Counted from the stretch's first letter, positions 1-6,869 are shown. The stretch: 11,106 nucleotides of DNA from Acidobacteriota bacterium (GCA_021818645.1 JAKATS010000360.1:1-11106); one strand, 5' to 3'. Numbers and translations are program-made. The notes: a model not told the origin generated them from the letters alone.

Positions 1-785
1 CAATCGGCAGGCGACAGGTCGAGATCAAGCTGCAGGCCGTCATAAGCCAGCTCCACGCCGGGCGGCAGTTCGGCGCTGGTCGAGACGTGGCCCAGCTCAT
101 GGCAGATATGGGTGAAATACGTACGCCGCGGCTGGAGTTCGCGCACCAGCGCCAGGGAATTTTCCAGGGTGGAATGGGTCGGGTGCTCGCGGCGCCGCAA
201 TGCGTCCAGAAACAATACATCCAGACCGCGCAGGCGGGATTTCGCCGCCGGAGGAAGATGGCTGAAATCGGTGATGTAGGCATGGCGGCCGAAACGATAG
301 GCCAGGATGGGCTGAGGGCCGTGCATCACAGTCAGCGGTTCAAAGCGCACGCCTCCGATTTCCCAGGGCGCGTCTATGACCGAGGCTGCGATGCGGGGGA
401 TGGCGCTGTGGGGATAATTATCGTCAAACACATATTTGAATACGCGCCGGATATCGGCGAGCGTGGCCGCATCGGCGCGCACGGGAATCGGCTCGGAGCG
501 GCCATAGTTGAAGGGCCGGATATCGTCGAGGCCCATAATATGGTCGGCGTGGCTATGGGTGAGCAGAACCGCATCGAGCGAACGCAGGCCGGCGCGCAGC
601 GCCTGGGTGCGAAAATCGGGCGTGGTGTCAATGACCACGCGACATTTGTCCCAGCTCAGGAGGATGCTGGGACGGAGACGCTGGTCGCGCGGATCGCTGG
701 AGGCACAGACCGGGCAGGAGCAGCCCAAGGTTGGGACGCCGGTGGAGGTGCCCGAGCCTAATACCGTTAACGTGCCTGATATCAC
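1..785 (-). CDS. PhnP-like MBL-fold phosphodiesterase (3' end outside window)
   Basis: A metallo-beta-lactamase-fold hydrolase of the PhnP / phosphoribosyl 1,2-cyclic phosphate phosphodiesterase type. About 261 residues are visible and the C-terminus lies beyond the left edge. Seen in the sequence: the N-terminal strand and loop VLGSGTSTGVPTLGC; a C-x-C-x2-C cluster (residues 22, 24, 27), which in PhnP helps bind a structural zinc; the HSHADH metal motif at 77-82; further likely ligands His155 (VMHGP), Asp173 (ITDFS) and His226 (FTHICHE). His229 could complete the structural zinc site. The chosen start is GTG at 785, the only sensible start between the in-frame TAA at 797-795 and the first conserved strand. 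No Shine-Dalgarno sequence is visible. It begins 9 nt after the DUF1844 stop codon, so coupled translation is likely. The fold is certain by motif; the natural substrate is not, since PhnP relatives also act on other cyclic or phosphodiester compounds and no phn genes are nearby. Confidence 0.88.
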   Translation of the reverse strand, partial: MISGTLTVLGSGTSTGVPTLGCSCPVCASSDPRDQRLRPSILLSWDKCRVVIDTTPDFRTQALRAGLRSLDAVLLTHSHADHIMGLDDIRPFNYGRSEPIPVRADAATLADIRRVFKYVFDDNYPHSAIPRIAASVIDAPWEIGGVRFEPLTVMHGPQPILAYRFGRHAYITDFSHLPPAAKSRLRGLDVLFLDALRRREHPTHSTLENSLALVRELQPRRTYFTHICHELGHVSTSAELPPGVELAYDGLQLDLDLSPAD

Positions 786-794
786 AAAAATTTT

Positions 795-1322
795 TTAGCG
801 GCGCGGAGCGGATTTGGAGGAATGAGGACCGCCGGGAGGCGGAGGCGCGGTGACGCGCCGGGTCATTTCGGTAAACGCCAAGCGCAGCTCATAGAGCACT
901 CCATCCATCATCTGCTTTTCCCGGGCATCAAGATTCCCCCGGGTTTTCTGTTCCAGCATGGCGATCAGCTCAATGGTTTCCCGAGCGCCGACGAGATCGG
1001 GCGGACCGGGTTTCATGCCCGGCTGGGCCACAGCTCCCAGTTGCAGCATGGCCGTGGCATAGAGACTTTCAAGGAAGTTGGCGAAATTCAACCCCCGCGT
1101 GCGCTCGTTTTCCGGCGCAGGTTCCGGCGGAGCGGCCGGCGCGGGCGGCGGGGTTGGAGCGGCACTGGGAGCCGGCGCGGCATCACGGCGCATTTCCACT
1201 ACTTTTCCGGCGCCGCCGGAGACAGGCTCGGCATCGGGAACATCGGGACGGCGTTCGCCCTCGGTGGTGAAATGCCGGCGATCGGTGACTTTCAGATGGG
1301 ACGACTGTTCGCTTTCATTCAT
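795..1322 (-). CDS. DUF1844 domain protein
   Basis: A small cytosolic protein (175 aa from this start) of unknown function. The first half is low-complexity and charged, then Pro/Ala-rich (about residues 45-75), and looks disordered. The second half carries the DUF1844 signature: NFANFLESLYATAMLQLG, then a proline-containing linker, DLVGARETIELIAMLEQKTRGNL and LYELRLAFTEM. No catalytic motif is evident. The ATG at 1322 is preferred over an in-frame GTG at 1343 because a strong -10 box (1348-1353) puts the transcription start at about 1341, which would fall inside the GTG codon. If the transcript begins slightly earlier, the GTG could be used without a leader and give 182 aa. The gene sits between dgt and the MBL hydrolase on the same strand. 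Its -35 box overlaps the last codons of dgt, so it can be transcribed independently of it. Confidence 0.82.
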   Translation of the reverse strand: MNESEQSSHLKVTDRRHFTTEGERRPDVPDAEPVSGGAGKVVEMRRDAAPAPSAAPTPPPAPAAPPEPAPENERTRGLNFANFLESLYATAMLQLGAVAQPGMKPGPPDLVGARETIELIAMLEQKTRGNLDAREKQMMDGVLYELRLAFTEMTRRVTAPPPPGGPHSSKSAPRR

Positions 1323-1347
1323 ATCGGCATGAACTCGCTTCACAACT

Positions 1348-1375
1348 ATTATAAAAGCAAGTGCTTACAAGCCAA
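1348..1375 (-). promoter_or_regulatory. Promoter for DUF1844-MBL genes
   Basis: On the minus strand a -35 TTGGCT (1375-1370, four of six consensus bases) is followed after 16 nt by a perfect -10 TATAAT (1353-1348). The -35 lies in the end of dgt. The predicted transcription start is near 1341, leaving a leader of about 20 nt before ATG 1322. Confidence 0.6.
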
Positions 1376-2471
1376 GGCCGCGCAAGTAGCCGTCGGTCAT
1401 GCCGGCCAGATAATCGCAGACCAGTCGGACGCGGGTTTCGGAGGAATTACGATACCCCGGCGGCAACTGCTCGGGATGCTCCAGCAGGCGATGAAAGGCC
1501 CGTTCCACCAGCGCTTCGGCTTCCCGCTTTTCCTGCAAAAGACGGGGATGATTATATAGATGCCGGTAGAGAAATTGTTTCAAAGCCAGGCGCTCGCTTT
1601 CGGCCGATGGGGTGAACCCCGCGATGCGCGTGGAATGCTGGCGCACTGCCTGAGAAGTTGAGAAACCGGCCATGGCGGCGCGCGTGCCTTCGATCAGTCC
1701 GGTGACCAGGAAGTCGAGCAGGCCGCGAAGAGCCTGGCTGAAGCAGAGTTTTTCCAAGCCGTCTGAGCCAGCGGACGGGAGACGCCGGCGGAGAGACTGA
1801 TACAAACGGTCAAATTGCGGAGCTGCCGGCAGGATGGACTCGAGCGGCAATAAGCCGGCTTCGTAGCCATCGTCGAGATCGGCGCATAAATAGGCCAGCT
1901 CGTCGGTGAGGTCTATCAACTGGGCTTCCAGAGGCGGGCGCGAGACAAGGTCGTATTCCACCAGGCCGGGAAACTGCGCGGGATCGTAATCACGGGAATG
2001 CTTGATGAGGCCTTCGCGCACCTCGAAGCTGAGATTCAGGCCGGGAAATTCCAGATAGCGCTGCTCGAAATGTTCGACGATGCGCAGCGCGTGCAAGTTG
2101 TGGTCGAAGAATCCACCATGGGCGCGCATGACCCGGTCGAGAGCCTGCTCGCCGGCATGGCCAAAGGGCGGATGGCCCAGATCGTGAGCCAGCGCCAGCG
2201 TTTCAGTCAAATCTTCGTTCAGCCCGAGAACCCGGGCGACGGTGCGGGAAATCTGGGCGACTTCAAGGGTGTGGGTCAGGCGATTGCGGAAATGATCGGA
2301 GTAGCGGCGGGTGAAGACCTGGGTTTTGTTTTCCAGACGGCGAAAGGCCCGCGCATGCTGGATGCGGTCACGATCGCGCTCGAATTCACCCCGATACGGA
2401 TGAGCCGGTTCGGGATAGCGGCGCCCGCGCGATTCACTTTCCTGAAAAGCGCAGGGAGCTGGGGCAAACAT
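1365..2471 (-). CDS. dgt: dGTPase-like HD-domain triphosphohydrolase
   Basis: A deoxynucleoside triphosphate triphosphohydrolase-like protein of the HD superfamily, 368 aa. Relatives cleave dNTPs to deoxynucleoside plus tripolyphosphate and help control dNTP pools. Conserved blocks in order: the N-terminal ERDRDRIQHARAFRRLENKTQVF; RLTHTLEVAQISR with metal-ligand His67; LALAHDLGHPPFGHAGE with His96-Asp97; and IDLTDELAYLCADLDDG with Asp190. Together these give the H...HD...D metal site. The length fits the short bacterial dGTPase-like class, not the ~500-aa E. coli enzyme. ATG 2471 was chosen; a TTG two codons upstream (2477) would lie directly against the TATAAT box. No Shine-Dalgarno is visible and the predicted transcription start nearly coincides with the ATG, so initiation may be leaderless. 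The true preferred dNTP cannot be told from sequence. Some dGTPases act in phage defence, but nothing here proves that role. Confidence 0.92.
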   Translation of the reverse strand: MFAPAPCAFQESESRGRRYPEPAHPYRGEFERDRDRIQHARAFRRLENKTQVFTRRYSDHFRNRLTHTLEVAQISRTVARVLGLNEDLTETLALAHDLGHPPFGHAGEQALDRVMRAHGGFFDHNLHALRIVEHFEQRYLEFPGLNLSFEVREGLIKHSRDYDPAQFPGLVEYDLVSRPPLEAQLIDLTDELAYLCADLDDGYEAGLLPLESILPAAPQFDRLYQSLRRRLPSAGSDGLEKLCFSQALRGLLDFLVTGLIEGTRAAMAGFSTSQAVRQHSTRIAGFTPSAESERLALKQFLYRHLYNHPRLLQEKREAEALVERAFHRLLEHPEQLPPGYRNSSETRVRLVCDYLAGMTDGYLRGLGL

Positions 2472-2477
2472 AGCCAA

Positions 2478-2483
2478 ATTATA
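2478..2483 (-). promoter_or_regulatory. -10 box of dgt, possible leaderless start
   Basis: A perfect TATAAT on the minus strand ends 6 nt before ATG 2471. A start site about 7 nt downstream of a -10 would fall on the ATG. No good -35 is visible at 16-18 nt upstream. Confidence 0.5.
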
Positions 2484-2540
2484 GGGGAGCCAAACGATGA
2501 ACCGAGGCTAAGGAGTGAGTGTGTTAGAGAGAGAAAAAGA

Positions 2541-2636
2541 GGTTAACCATGATGACATGGCAACATAACCCATTCATTTCAATGAGTTTATTCATGTCAC
2601 CCTTTTATATTTTTGTTGACAGGCTTACTGACATGG
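2541..2636. repeat. TGACATG repeats in dgt upstream gap
   Basis: The gap between the AAA+ gene and dgt is richer in A+T than its surroundings. It has a GGTTAACC palindrome (2541-2548), TGACATGG at 2553-2560 and again at 2629-2636, and the inverted copy CATGTCA at 2593-2599. Centres are about 40 and 36 nt apart. No coding frame or GC-rich terminator hairpin is convincing here. These could be regulator half-sites upstream of dgt, or chance. Confidence 0.3.
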
Positions 2637-2693
2637 ATTCAAAAGATGGAAAATATTTTCACAATCAGCTCAAAAGTGGATAATTTTTCCAGT

Positions 2694-3890
2694 TTATTTG
2701 GTTTCGACCGAGAACGGGAATTCGAGCCGACGGCCGGGCATGCGGGCGGCGCGATTCATTTGCGGCACGGGCGGTTCGTGGCCGATTTCGCGGCTGACCG
2801 GAATCAGCAGGCCTTCGGCTTCGCGCACGAACGACATGGAGCTGGAGTTGGGGTCAGCATCCACACGCACCAGATCACCGAGTTTGACCTGACCGGTGGC
2901 CATGAGCTTGGCCAGGGGAAAGACCACATTGCGTTCGATGGCGCGTTTCAGATGCCGGGCGCCATATTTGGGATCGTAGCCCTGCTCAAGGATGCGGCTG
3001 CGGGCCGAAGGCGAGCAGCTAAAAAGGAACGGGGCGCTGCCGGCTGCGGCCAGGATCCGCTGCTGCACCAGATTGAGTTCAAGGTCGAGGATAGAATCCA
3101 GATCCTGGCGGCGCAGGGCGCGGAAGACGACGACGCGGTCAAGACGGTTCATGAACTCGGGAGAAAACTTGCGGCGCGCGGCATCAATCGCGACCCGGTC
3201 GAGTTTATCTTCCCACTGCGGGGCGGATTCTTCCTGATCCGACTGGGCGGCGCGGCGGGGGCAGGTAAAGCCCAGGCCGCCCTGGATGAGGTTGTTCATT
3301 TCGGCCGCGCCCAGGTTGCTGGTCATGAAGATGATGGTCTGGCTGAAATCCACGCGGCGGTTATCGCCGAGGGTGAGGGTCGCTTTATCGAGAATGCCGA
3401 GCAGAAGCTGCCAGAGCGAGTCGGAAGCTTTTTCGATCTCGTCAAACAGCAGCAGCGACAGGCGCATGCGGTCGGTATGCCACTGATTGAGCGCTTCCTG
3501 GGTAAGCACGGGATGGGTTTCGCGATGGCCCAGATAGCCGGGAGGCGAACCGATAAGCTTGGCGATTTCGTGGCTATGCTGAAATTCGCCGCAATCCACC
3601 TTGATGAGGGCGCGGGCATCGTGAAACAGCGCCTCGGCCATGGCTTCGACGACCCGGGTTTTGCCCGAGCCGGTGGGGCCGAGAAACAAAAAATTGGCGA
3701 TGGGGCGATTGGGCGGATGGAGACCGGCCAGAAACGTCTGATACAGCTCGATGATGGCTTCGAGCGCCGCCGACTGCCCGACAATTTTGCGGCGCAAGGC
3801 ATCTTCAAAGCGGCTGATTTCGTCGCCCCGGCGGTTGGGATCGAGAATCTGCCGCGGCCCGGCGGGGTTGCGCGCACCGACAATATCCAT
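2694..3890 (-). CDS. Single-ring ClpB-D2/ClpX-like AAA+ ATPase
   Basis: A cytosolic AAA+ ATPase (398 aa) of the Clp/Hsp100 (AAA_2) type with one nucleotide-binding domain. Visible motifs: Walker A GPTGSGKT (71-78); a pore-loop-like segment GSPPGYLGH (114-122); Walker B LLLFDEIEKA with Asp150-Glu151; sensor 1 Asn192 in FMTSNLG; arginine finger Arg249 in FSPEFMNRLD; and a C-terminal small domain with sensor 2 in GARHLKRAIE (309-318). There is no N-terminal zinc finger as in ClpX, no first AAA ring as in ClpA/B and no clear ClpP-binding IGF loop, so it is not an orthodox clpX. ATG 3890 is chosen because AGGGAG lies 8 nt upstream; an upstream in-frame start at 3932 lacks this. It follows the 129-aa gene after 96 nt on the same strand, suggesting co-transcription. 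It probably remodels or unfolds a partner protein. The partner is unknown; the 129-aa neighbour is one candidate. Confidence 0.85.
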   Translation of the reverse strand: MDIVGARNPAGPRQILDPNRRGDEISRFEDALRRKIVGQSAALEAIIELYQTFLAGLHPPNRPIANFLFLGPTGSGKTRVVEAMAEALFHDARALIKVDCGEFQHSHEIAKLIGSPPGYLGHRETHPVLTQEALNQWHTDRMRLSLLLFDEIEKASDSLWQLLLGILDKATLTLGDNRRVDFSQTIIFMTSNLGAAEMNNLIQGGLGFTCPRRAAQSDQEESAPQWEDKLDRVAIDAARRKFSPEFMNRLDRVVVFRALRRQDLDSILDLELNLVQQRILAAAGSAPFLFSCSPSARSRILEQGYDPKYGARHLKRAIERNVVFPLAKLMATGQVKLGDLVRVDADPNSSSMSFVREAEGLLIPVSREIGHEPPVPQMNRAARMPGRRLEFPFSVETK

Positions 3891-3898
3891 GACCAAAT

Positions 3899-3904
3899 CT
3901 CCCT
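3899..3904 (-). promoter_or_regulatory. Shine-Dalgarno of the AAA+ ATPase gene
   Basis: AGGGAG, 8 nt before ATG 3890. This decides the start in favour of the 398-residue form. Confidence 0.75.
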
Positions 3905-3986
3905 GTGCTGGCGTCCGCCGGACCGATCCCAAGCCTGGCGCCAGCGGCGGCCAGCCAGAACAGGGATGGGCGAGGGCAGACGACTT

Positions 3987-4376
3987 CTATTCGGTACGAT
4001 GCAAAACCTGGGTCAATTCAGCCTGCAATTGTCGCAGTTCCTGTACCAGCGATCGGCTCATTTCCGGAAAGCGGGCGCGGAGGGCATCGAGACGAATTTC
4101 GCGCATGTCCTGCGACAAGTTCCGCAGATCGTAGATCAGGTCCTCGAGGCCTTCCGCCTCATGAAAGGGCGGGTGAAAGGTGCTGGCCGCACGCTCGCGC
4201 ACCACATCCCACTCGATTTCCATTTCCGGATGTTCCTGTTTCACCTGACCAATGATCTCGGGATTGACCCGGGGACGATTGCCCAGACAGGCTAGATGAA
4301 CCTGCCGCACCCGTCCGTTTTCCCGAATGTTGTGGACCAGATAGAATGATTTCCCTTTTTTTCTTACGAAAGCCAT
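3987..4376 (-). CDS. Uncharacterised 129-aa basic/helical protein
   Basis: I do not recognise a named family. The first ~35 residues (MAFVRKKGKSFYLVHNIREN, then GRVRQVHLACLGNRPRV) are basic and look like a beta-hairpin. They resemble the small N-terminal module seen in some transposases (xYYLVExxREGGKVRQxxLxxLG), but no DDE catalytic part follows. Residues 40-62 are predicted helix (IIGQVKQEHPEMEIEW). The C-terminal ~55 residues are rich in Leu, Glu, Arg and Gln with heptad-like spacing (LEDLIYDLRNL, LVQELRQLQAEL), so a coiled coil is likely. There is no signal peptide or membrane segment. ATG 4376 is the first start of this frame; only a weak purine run lies upstream. The gene precedes the AAA+ ATPase on the same strand and overlaps the 3' end of a possible 61-aa ORF by 13 nt. 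Inference: a nucleic-acid- or protein-binding partner of the ATPase. Confidence 0.7.
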   Translation of the reverse strand: MAFVRKKGKSFYLVHNIRENGRVRQVHLACLGNRPRVNPEIIGQVKQEHPEMEIEWDVVRERAASTFHPPFHEAEGLEDLIYDLRNLSQDMREIRLDALRARFPEMSRSLVQELRQLQAELTQVLHRTE

Positions 4377-4549
4377 GGCAACACTTTTTCACCCATTTTC
4401 GAACCCGAAGTGGCACAATGCGCCACCACTAAAAGGCCCGTTCCGGGGCCCAGAATTACGCGGGAGCAGATACGTTTCGGGGGTAAATGCACCTCCAGCC
4501 GCACCGCCGCACCGGCGGGCTTACGGATGGCAACAAAACGGTTAATCAT
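4364..4549 (-). CDS. Possible 61-aa small protein
   Basis: A short frame starting MINRFVAIRKPAGAAVRLEV, with no recognised domain. In its favour: ATG 4549 has GGAG 8 nt upstream (4561-4558); it lies directly before the 129-aa gene on the same strand and overlaps it by 13 nt, as coupled operon genes do; and third positions are mostly G or C, as in the neighbours. Against it: it is short, lacks a recognisable fold, and the GC-rich sequence yields many chance frames. The middle is hydrophobic (residues 30-44, RVILGPGTGLLVVAH) but too short and glycine-rich to call a membrane helix. Confidence 0.35.
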   Translation of the reverse strand: MINRFVAIRKPAGAAVRLEVHLPPKRICSRVILGPGTGLLVVAHCATSGSKMGEKVLPWLS

Positions 4550-4557
4550 TTGGATGT

Positions 4558-4561
4558 CTCC
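4558..4561 (-). promoter_or_regulatory. Shine-Dalgarno of the 61-aa ORF
   Basis: GGAG on the minus strand, 8 nt before ATG 4549. It is the main support for that ORF being translated. Confidence 0.35.
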
Positions 4562-4614
4562 GCAAAAAATTCGATTCAAAGCCAGCAAAATTCGTGGTTT
4601 TCACGTGGTAGTAT

Positions 4615-4637
4615 CCAGAGTGGGTTTTGCACTCTGG
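4615..4637 (+). promoter_or_regulatory. Perfect hairpin in leader of the DUF4015 gene
   Basis: CCAGAGTG and CACTCTGG form a perfect 8-bp inverted repeat with a 7-nt loop. It ends 8 nt before ATG 4646 and takes the place where a Shine-Dalgarno sequence would be expected. A weak -10-like TAGTAT lies at 4609-4614. It may be an RNA hairpin controlling translation or a DNA operator. It is not followed by a T tract, so a terminator is unlikely. Confidence 0.45.
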
Positions 4638-4645
4638 TTCCCAAA

Positions 4646-5824
4646 ATGAAACCGAATCTCTCCCGCTTCCGCGTATCCGCCGCAGTTTTCTTTGCAGTTT
4701 GCTTGCCAATCGCAGCCACTGCGTTTTCGATCCCTGGCGCCGGGAAGCGAATGGTGCCGGCAACGGCCGAAATTCGGGCGATTTATTTCACCGGGGCCAT
4801 GGCGGGAAGCGGGCATGGGAGGGTGCTGGCGCGGAGCTGGCGAGCTCTGGGCGGCAACGCGATTGTTTTCGACATCAAGGACTGGGACGGCGATGTCTCG
4901 TTCCATTCGCCGCAGGCGCTGGCGCATCCCAATCCCTACACCTACATACACAATCTGCCGGGCTGGATTGGCTGGCTGCACGCGCACGGTCTGTATGTGA
5001 TTGCCCGCATTGCCTTATTTAAAGACGCGCGGCTGGCGCAGAGGCATCCGGAGCTGGCCGTACATACGGTGCAGGGCGGGATCTGGCTGGACCGGGGGCG
5101 GTCGGTATGGCTTGACCCTTCCCTGCCCGCGGTGCAGAGCTATGACCTGGGGCTGGCAACGGAAGCGGCCCAGGCGGGCGTAGATGAAATCCAATTCGAC
5201 TATGTGCGATTTCCGGTGGGCGGCGATCAAAAGACCTGCCGGTTCCGGTATCAAAAACTGCAACCGCTCCGGCAGCGCACCGATATCATCAGAGAATTTT
5301 TACACCATGCCCGGAAAACTTTGCACCCCTATGGCGTGCATATCAGCATTGACGTTTTCGGCATCACCGCCTGGGCGCGGCCGGTTGATGTGCAGGCCAC
5401 CGGGCAGGACATTCCGTCCCTGGCCCACGAGGCCGACATCATCTGCCCGATGATTTATCCCTCACACTTTTTTCATCATTTTGACCACCTGGCCAATCCT
5501 GCCGATGACCCTGGAATGCTGATCGGGGACGCGCTGGCGCGCTTCAATCAAAGAACCCGGAATACGCCGGCGGTGATCCGACCGTGGCTGCAGGCGTTCG
5601 GCTGGCGAACGCCCATGTTCAACCCCGGCTATATCGAGACCCAGGTGGCCACCGCACGCAGCCTGCATGCAAAAGGGTTCATGCTGTGGAATGCGGTGAA
5701 TCATTACGCTCCCGCGGAGCGGGCCATGCGGGCGATGGAAACCATGCCGGGGAAGTATTTTCTGGGAGGGTTTCCGTATCCACTGCTGAAATTGACCGCG
5801 GAAACCAGAGCGGGTACGAGATAA
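4646..5824 (+). CDS. Secreted DUF4015-type putative glycoside hydrolase
   Basis: A putative glycoside hydrolase of the DUF4015 (GH13-like TIM barrel) group, 392 aa. The N-terminus MKPNLSRFRVSAAVFFAVCL followed by PIAATAFS is a clear signal peptide, probably cut after residue ~26, so the protein is exported. The domain follows from about residue 43: EIRAIYFTG; IVFDIKDWDGD (73-83); YVIARIALFKD (117-127); WLDPS (155-159); IQFDYVRFP (182-190), the family's hallmark, with Asp185 a likely active-site acid; ISIDVFGITAW with Asp236; and late barrel strands ICPMIYPSHF and FMLWNAVNHY. The reading frame is open 159 nt further upstream, but ATG 4646 is chosen because the signal peptide starts there. No Shine-Dalgarno is seen and a perfect hairpin lies just upstream. 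It is divergent from the 129-aa/AAA+ genes. The substrate is unknown, as no member function can be read from motifs alone. Confidence 0.82.
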   Translation: MKPNLSRFRVSAAVFFAVCLPIAATAFSIPGAGKRMVPATAEIRAIYFTGAMAGSGHGRVLARSWRALGGNAIVFDIKDWDGDVSFHSPQALAHPNPYTYIHNLPGWIGWLHAHGLYVIARIALFKDARLAQRHPELAVHTVQGGIWLDRGRSVWLDPSLPAVQSYDLGLATEAAQAGVDEIQFDYVRFPVGGDQKTCRFRYQKLQPLRQRTDIIREFLHHARKTLHPYGVHISIDVFGITAWARPVDVQATGQDIPSLAHEADIICPMIYPSHFFHHFDHLANPADDPGMLIGDALARFNQRTRNTPAVIRPWLQAFGWRTPMFNPGYIETQVATARSLHAKGFMLWNAVNHYAPAERAMRAMETMPGKYFLGGFPYPLLKLTAETRAGTR

Positions 5825-5855
5825 GCCCGATTCGTCCCGATAAAGTAGAAGGCTT

Positions 5856-5861
5856 TATAAT
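5856..5861 (+). promoter_or_regulatory. -10 box upstream of ilvE
   Basis: A perfect TATAAT in the 106-nt gap before ilvE. It would start transcription near 5868 and give a leader of about 60 nt. No convincing -35 is visible, so recognition would need an activator or another sigma factor contact. Confidence 0.45.
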
Positions 5862-5880
5862 AAGAGTTCTCGCGAGCGCG

Positions 5881-5894
5881 CCGCGCATGCGCGG
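5881..5894 (+). repeat. 14-bp palindrome in the ilvE leader
   Basis: CCGCGCATGCGCGG is a perfect palindrome between the -10 box and the ilvE Shine-Dalgarno sequence. CTCGCGAG lies just upstream. It could be an operator or an RNA hairpin. Confidence 0.4.
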
Positions 5895-5930
5895 GGGTAC
5901 TCCATGCACTTCACCCCTCCTGGAGCCAAA

Positions 5931-6869
5931 ATGAGCTTAAATGTCGCCGCAAAAATCTGGATGAATGGCCGGCTGATTCCCTGGCAGGAAGCTCAGATTC
6001 ATGTGCTGTCGCACGTGGTCAGCTACGGTTCTGGGGTTTTTGAGGGGGTGCGGTTTTATGATACGCCGCGCGGGCCCGCCATCTTCCGGCTGGAAGACCA
6101 TATGCAGCGGCTGATCCATTCCGCCCGCGTCTATCGGATGGATCTGGGGCACAGCCTGGAGACCCTAGTCGAAGGCTGCCGGCAGGTGGTCCGGGCCAGC
6201 GGGATGGCAGCGGGCTATTTGCGCCCGATCGCGCTGCGCGGCTTCGGAGCCATGGGCGTCAACCCGCTCGACAACCCGGTGGACACCTATATCGCGGCCT
6301 GGGACTGGGGCAAATATCTGGGCGGGGAAAGCCATGAGAAGGGCGTGGACGTCTGCGTTTCATCCTGGGCGCGGCTGGCTCCCAACACGCTGCCGGCGAT
6401 GGCCAAGGCGTCGGCCAATTACATGAATTCGCAGCTCATCAAAATGGAGGCGATCTCGAACGGCTTTGCCGAAGGGATTGCGCTCGATCACAACGGCTGT
6501 GTGAGTGAAGGCAGCGGGGAAAATATATTTCTGGTGCGCCATGGCCGGCTGATCACCCCCGGGATGGGAAATTCCGTACTGCCCGGCATCACCCGCGACA
6601 CGGTGCTGACGCTGGCGAGCGAGCTGAACATTCCGGCGAGGGAAGAAGCCATTCCGCGCGAGGCGCTGTACCTGGCCGACGAGGTCTTTTTCAGCGGCAC
6701 CGCGGTGGAGATCACACCGATACGATCGGTGGACCGCATACCCATCGGGAGCGGCCAGCGCGGGCCGGTGACCACCCGGCTGCAGCAGCAATTTTTTGAT
6801 TATGTGCGGGGGAAAACCCCCGACCGGCATGGCTGGCTGGCGCCGGTAAGCGAACTCGCGGCGGTATAA
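5931..6869 (+). CDS. ilvE: Branched-chain amino acid aminotransferase
   Basis: A PLP-dependent class IV aminotransferase, 312 aa. It interconverts leucine, isoleucine and valine with their 2-oxo acids using 2-oxoglutarate/glutamate in the cytosol. Seen: KIWMNGRLIPW at the N-terminus; SYGSGVFEGVRFY (31-43); YLRPIALRGFGAMG (96-109); AMAKASANYMNSQL with the PLP-binding Lys159; EGIALDHNGCVSEGSGENIF (181-200); LPGITRDTV (217-225); and GTAVEITPI (256-264). The length matches typical bacterial IlvE (~305 aa). ATG 5931 is chosen over an upstream in-frame ATG at 5904 because GGAG lies 5 nt before it and the family begins here. A TATAAT box and a 14-bp palindrome sit in the leader. fabH follows after 44 nt on the same strand, which links branched-chain oxo acids to fatty-acid priming. 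Confidence 0.95.
   Translation: MSLNVAAKIWMNGRLIPWQEAQIHVLSHVVSYGSGVFEGVRFYDTPRGPAIFRLEDHMQRLIHSARVYRMDLGHSLETLVEGCRQVVRASGMAAGYLRPIALRGFGAMGVNPLDNPVDTYIAAWDWGKYLGGESHEKGVDVCVSSWARLAPNTLPAMAKASANYMNSQLIKMEAISNGFAEGIALDHNGCVSEGSGENIFLVRHGRLITPGMGNSVLPGITRDTVLTLASELNIPAREEAIPREALYLADEVFFSGTAVEITPIRSVDRIPIGSGQRGPVTTRLQQQFFDYVRGKTPDRHGWLAPVSELAAV

Noticed and set aside
87..761. 224-codon plus-strand frame at the left edge
   Set aside because: Antisense to the MBL hydrolase, which has the HSHADH motif and other metal ligands.
822..1559. 245-codon plus-strand frame opposite DUF1844 and the end of dgt
   Set aside because: Shadow of two well-supported minus-strand genes; no motif or ribosome-binding site supports it.
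2616..2644. Plus-strand promoter from TTGACA at 2616-2621
   Set aside because: No acceptable -10 at 16-18 nt, and no plus-strand gene follows.
2613..4295. A 560-codon open frame on the plus strand, longer than any other frame in the window
   Set aside because: It lies antisense to the AAA+ ATPase and the 129-aa gene, whose frames show full family motifs. Its translation has no recognisable domain and reflects GC-skewed codon use on the opposite strand.
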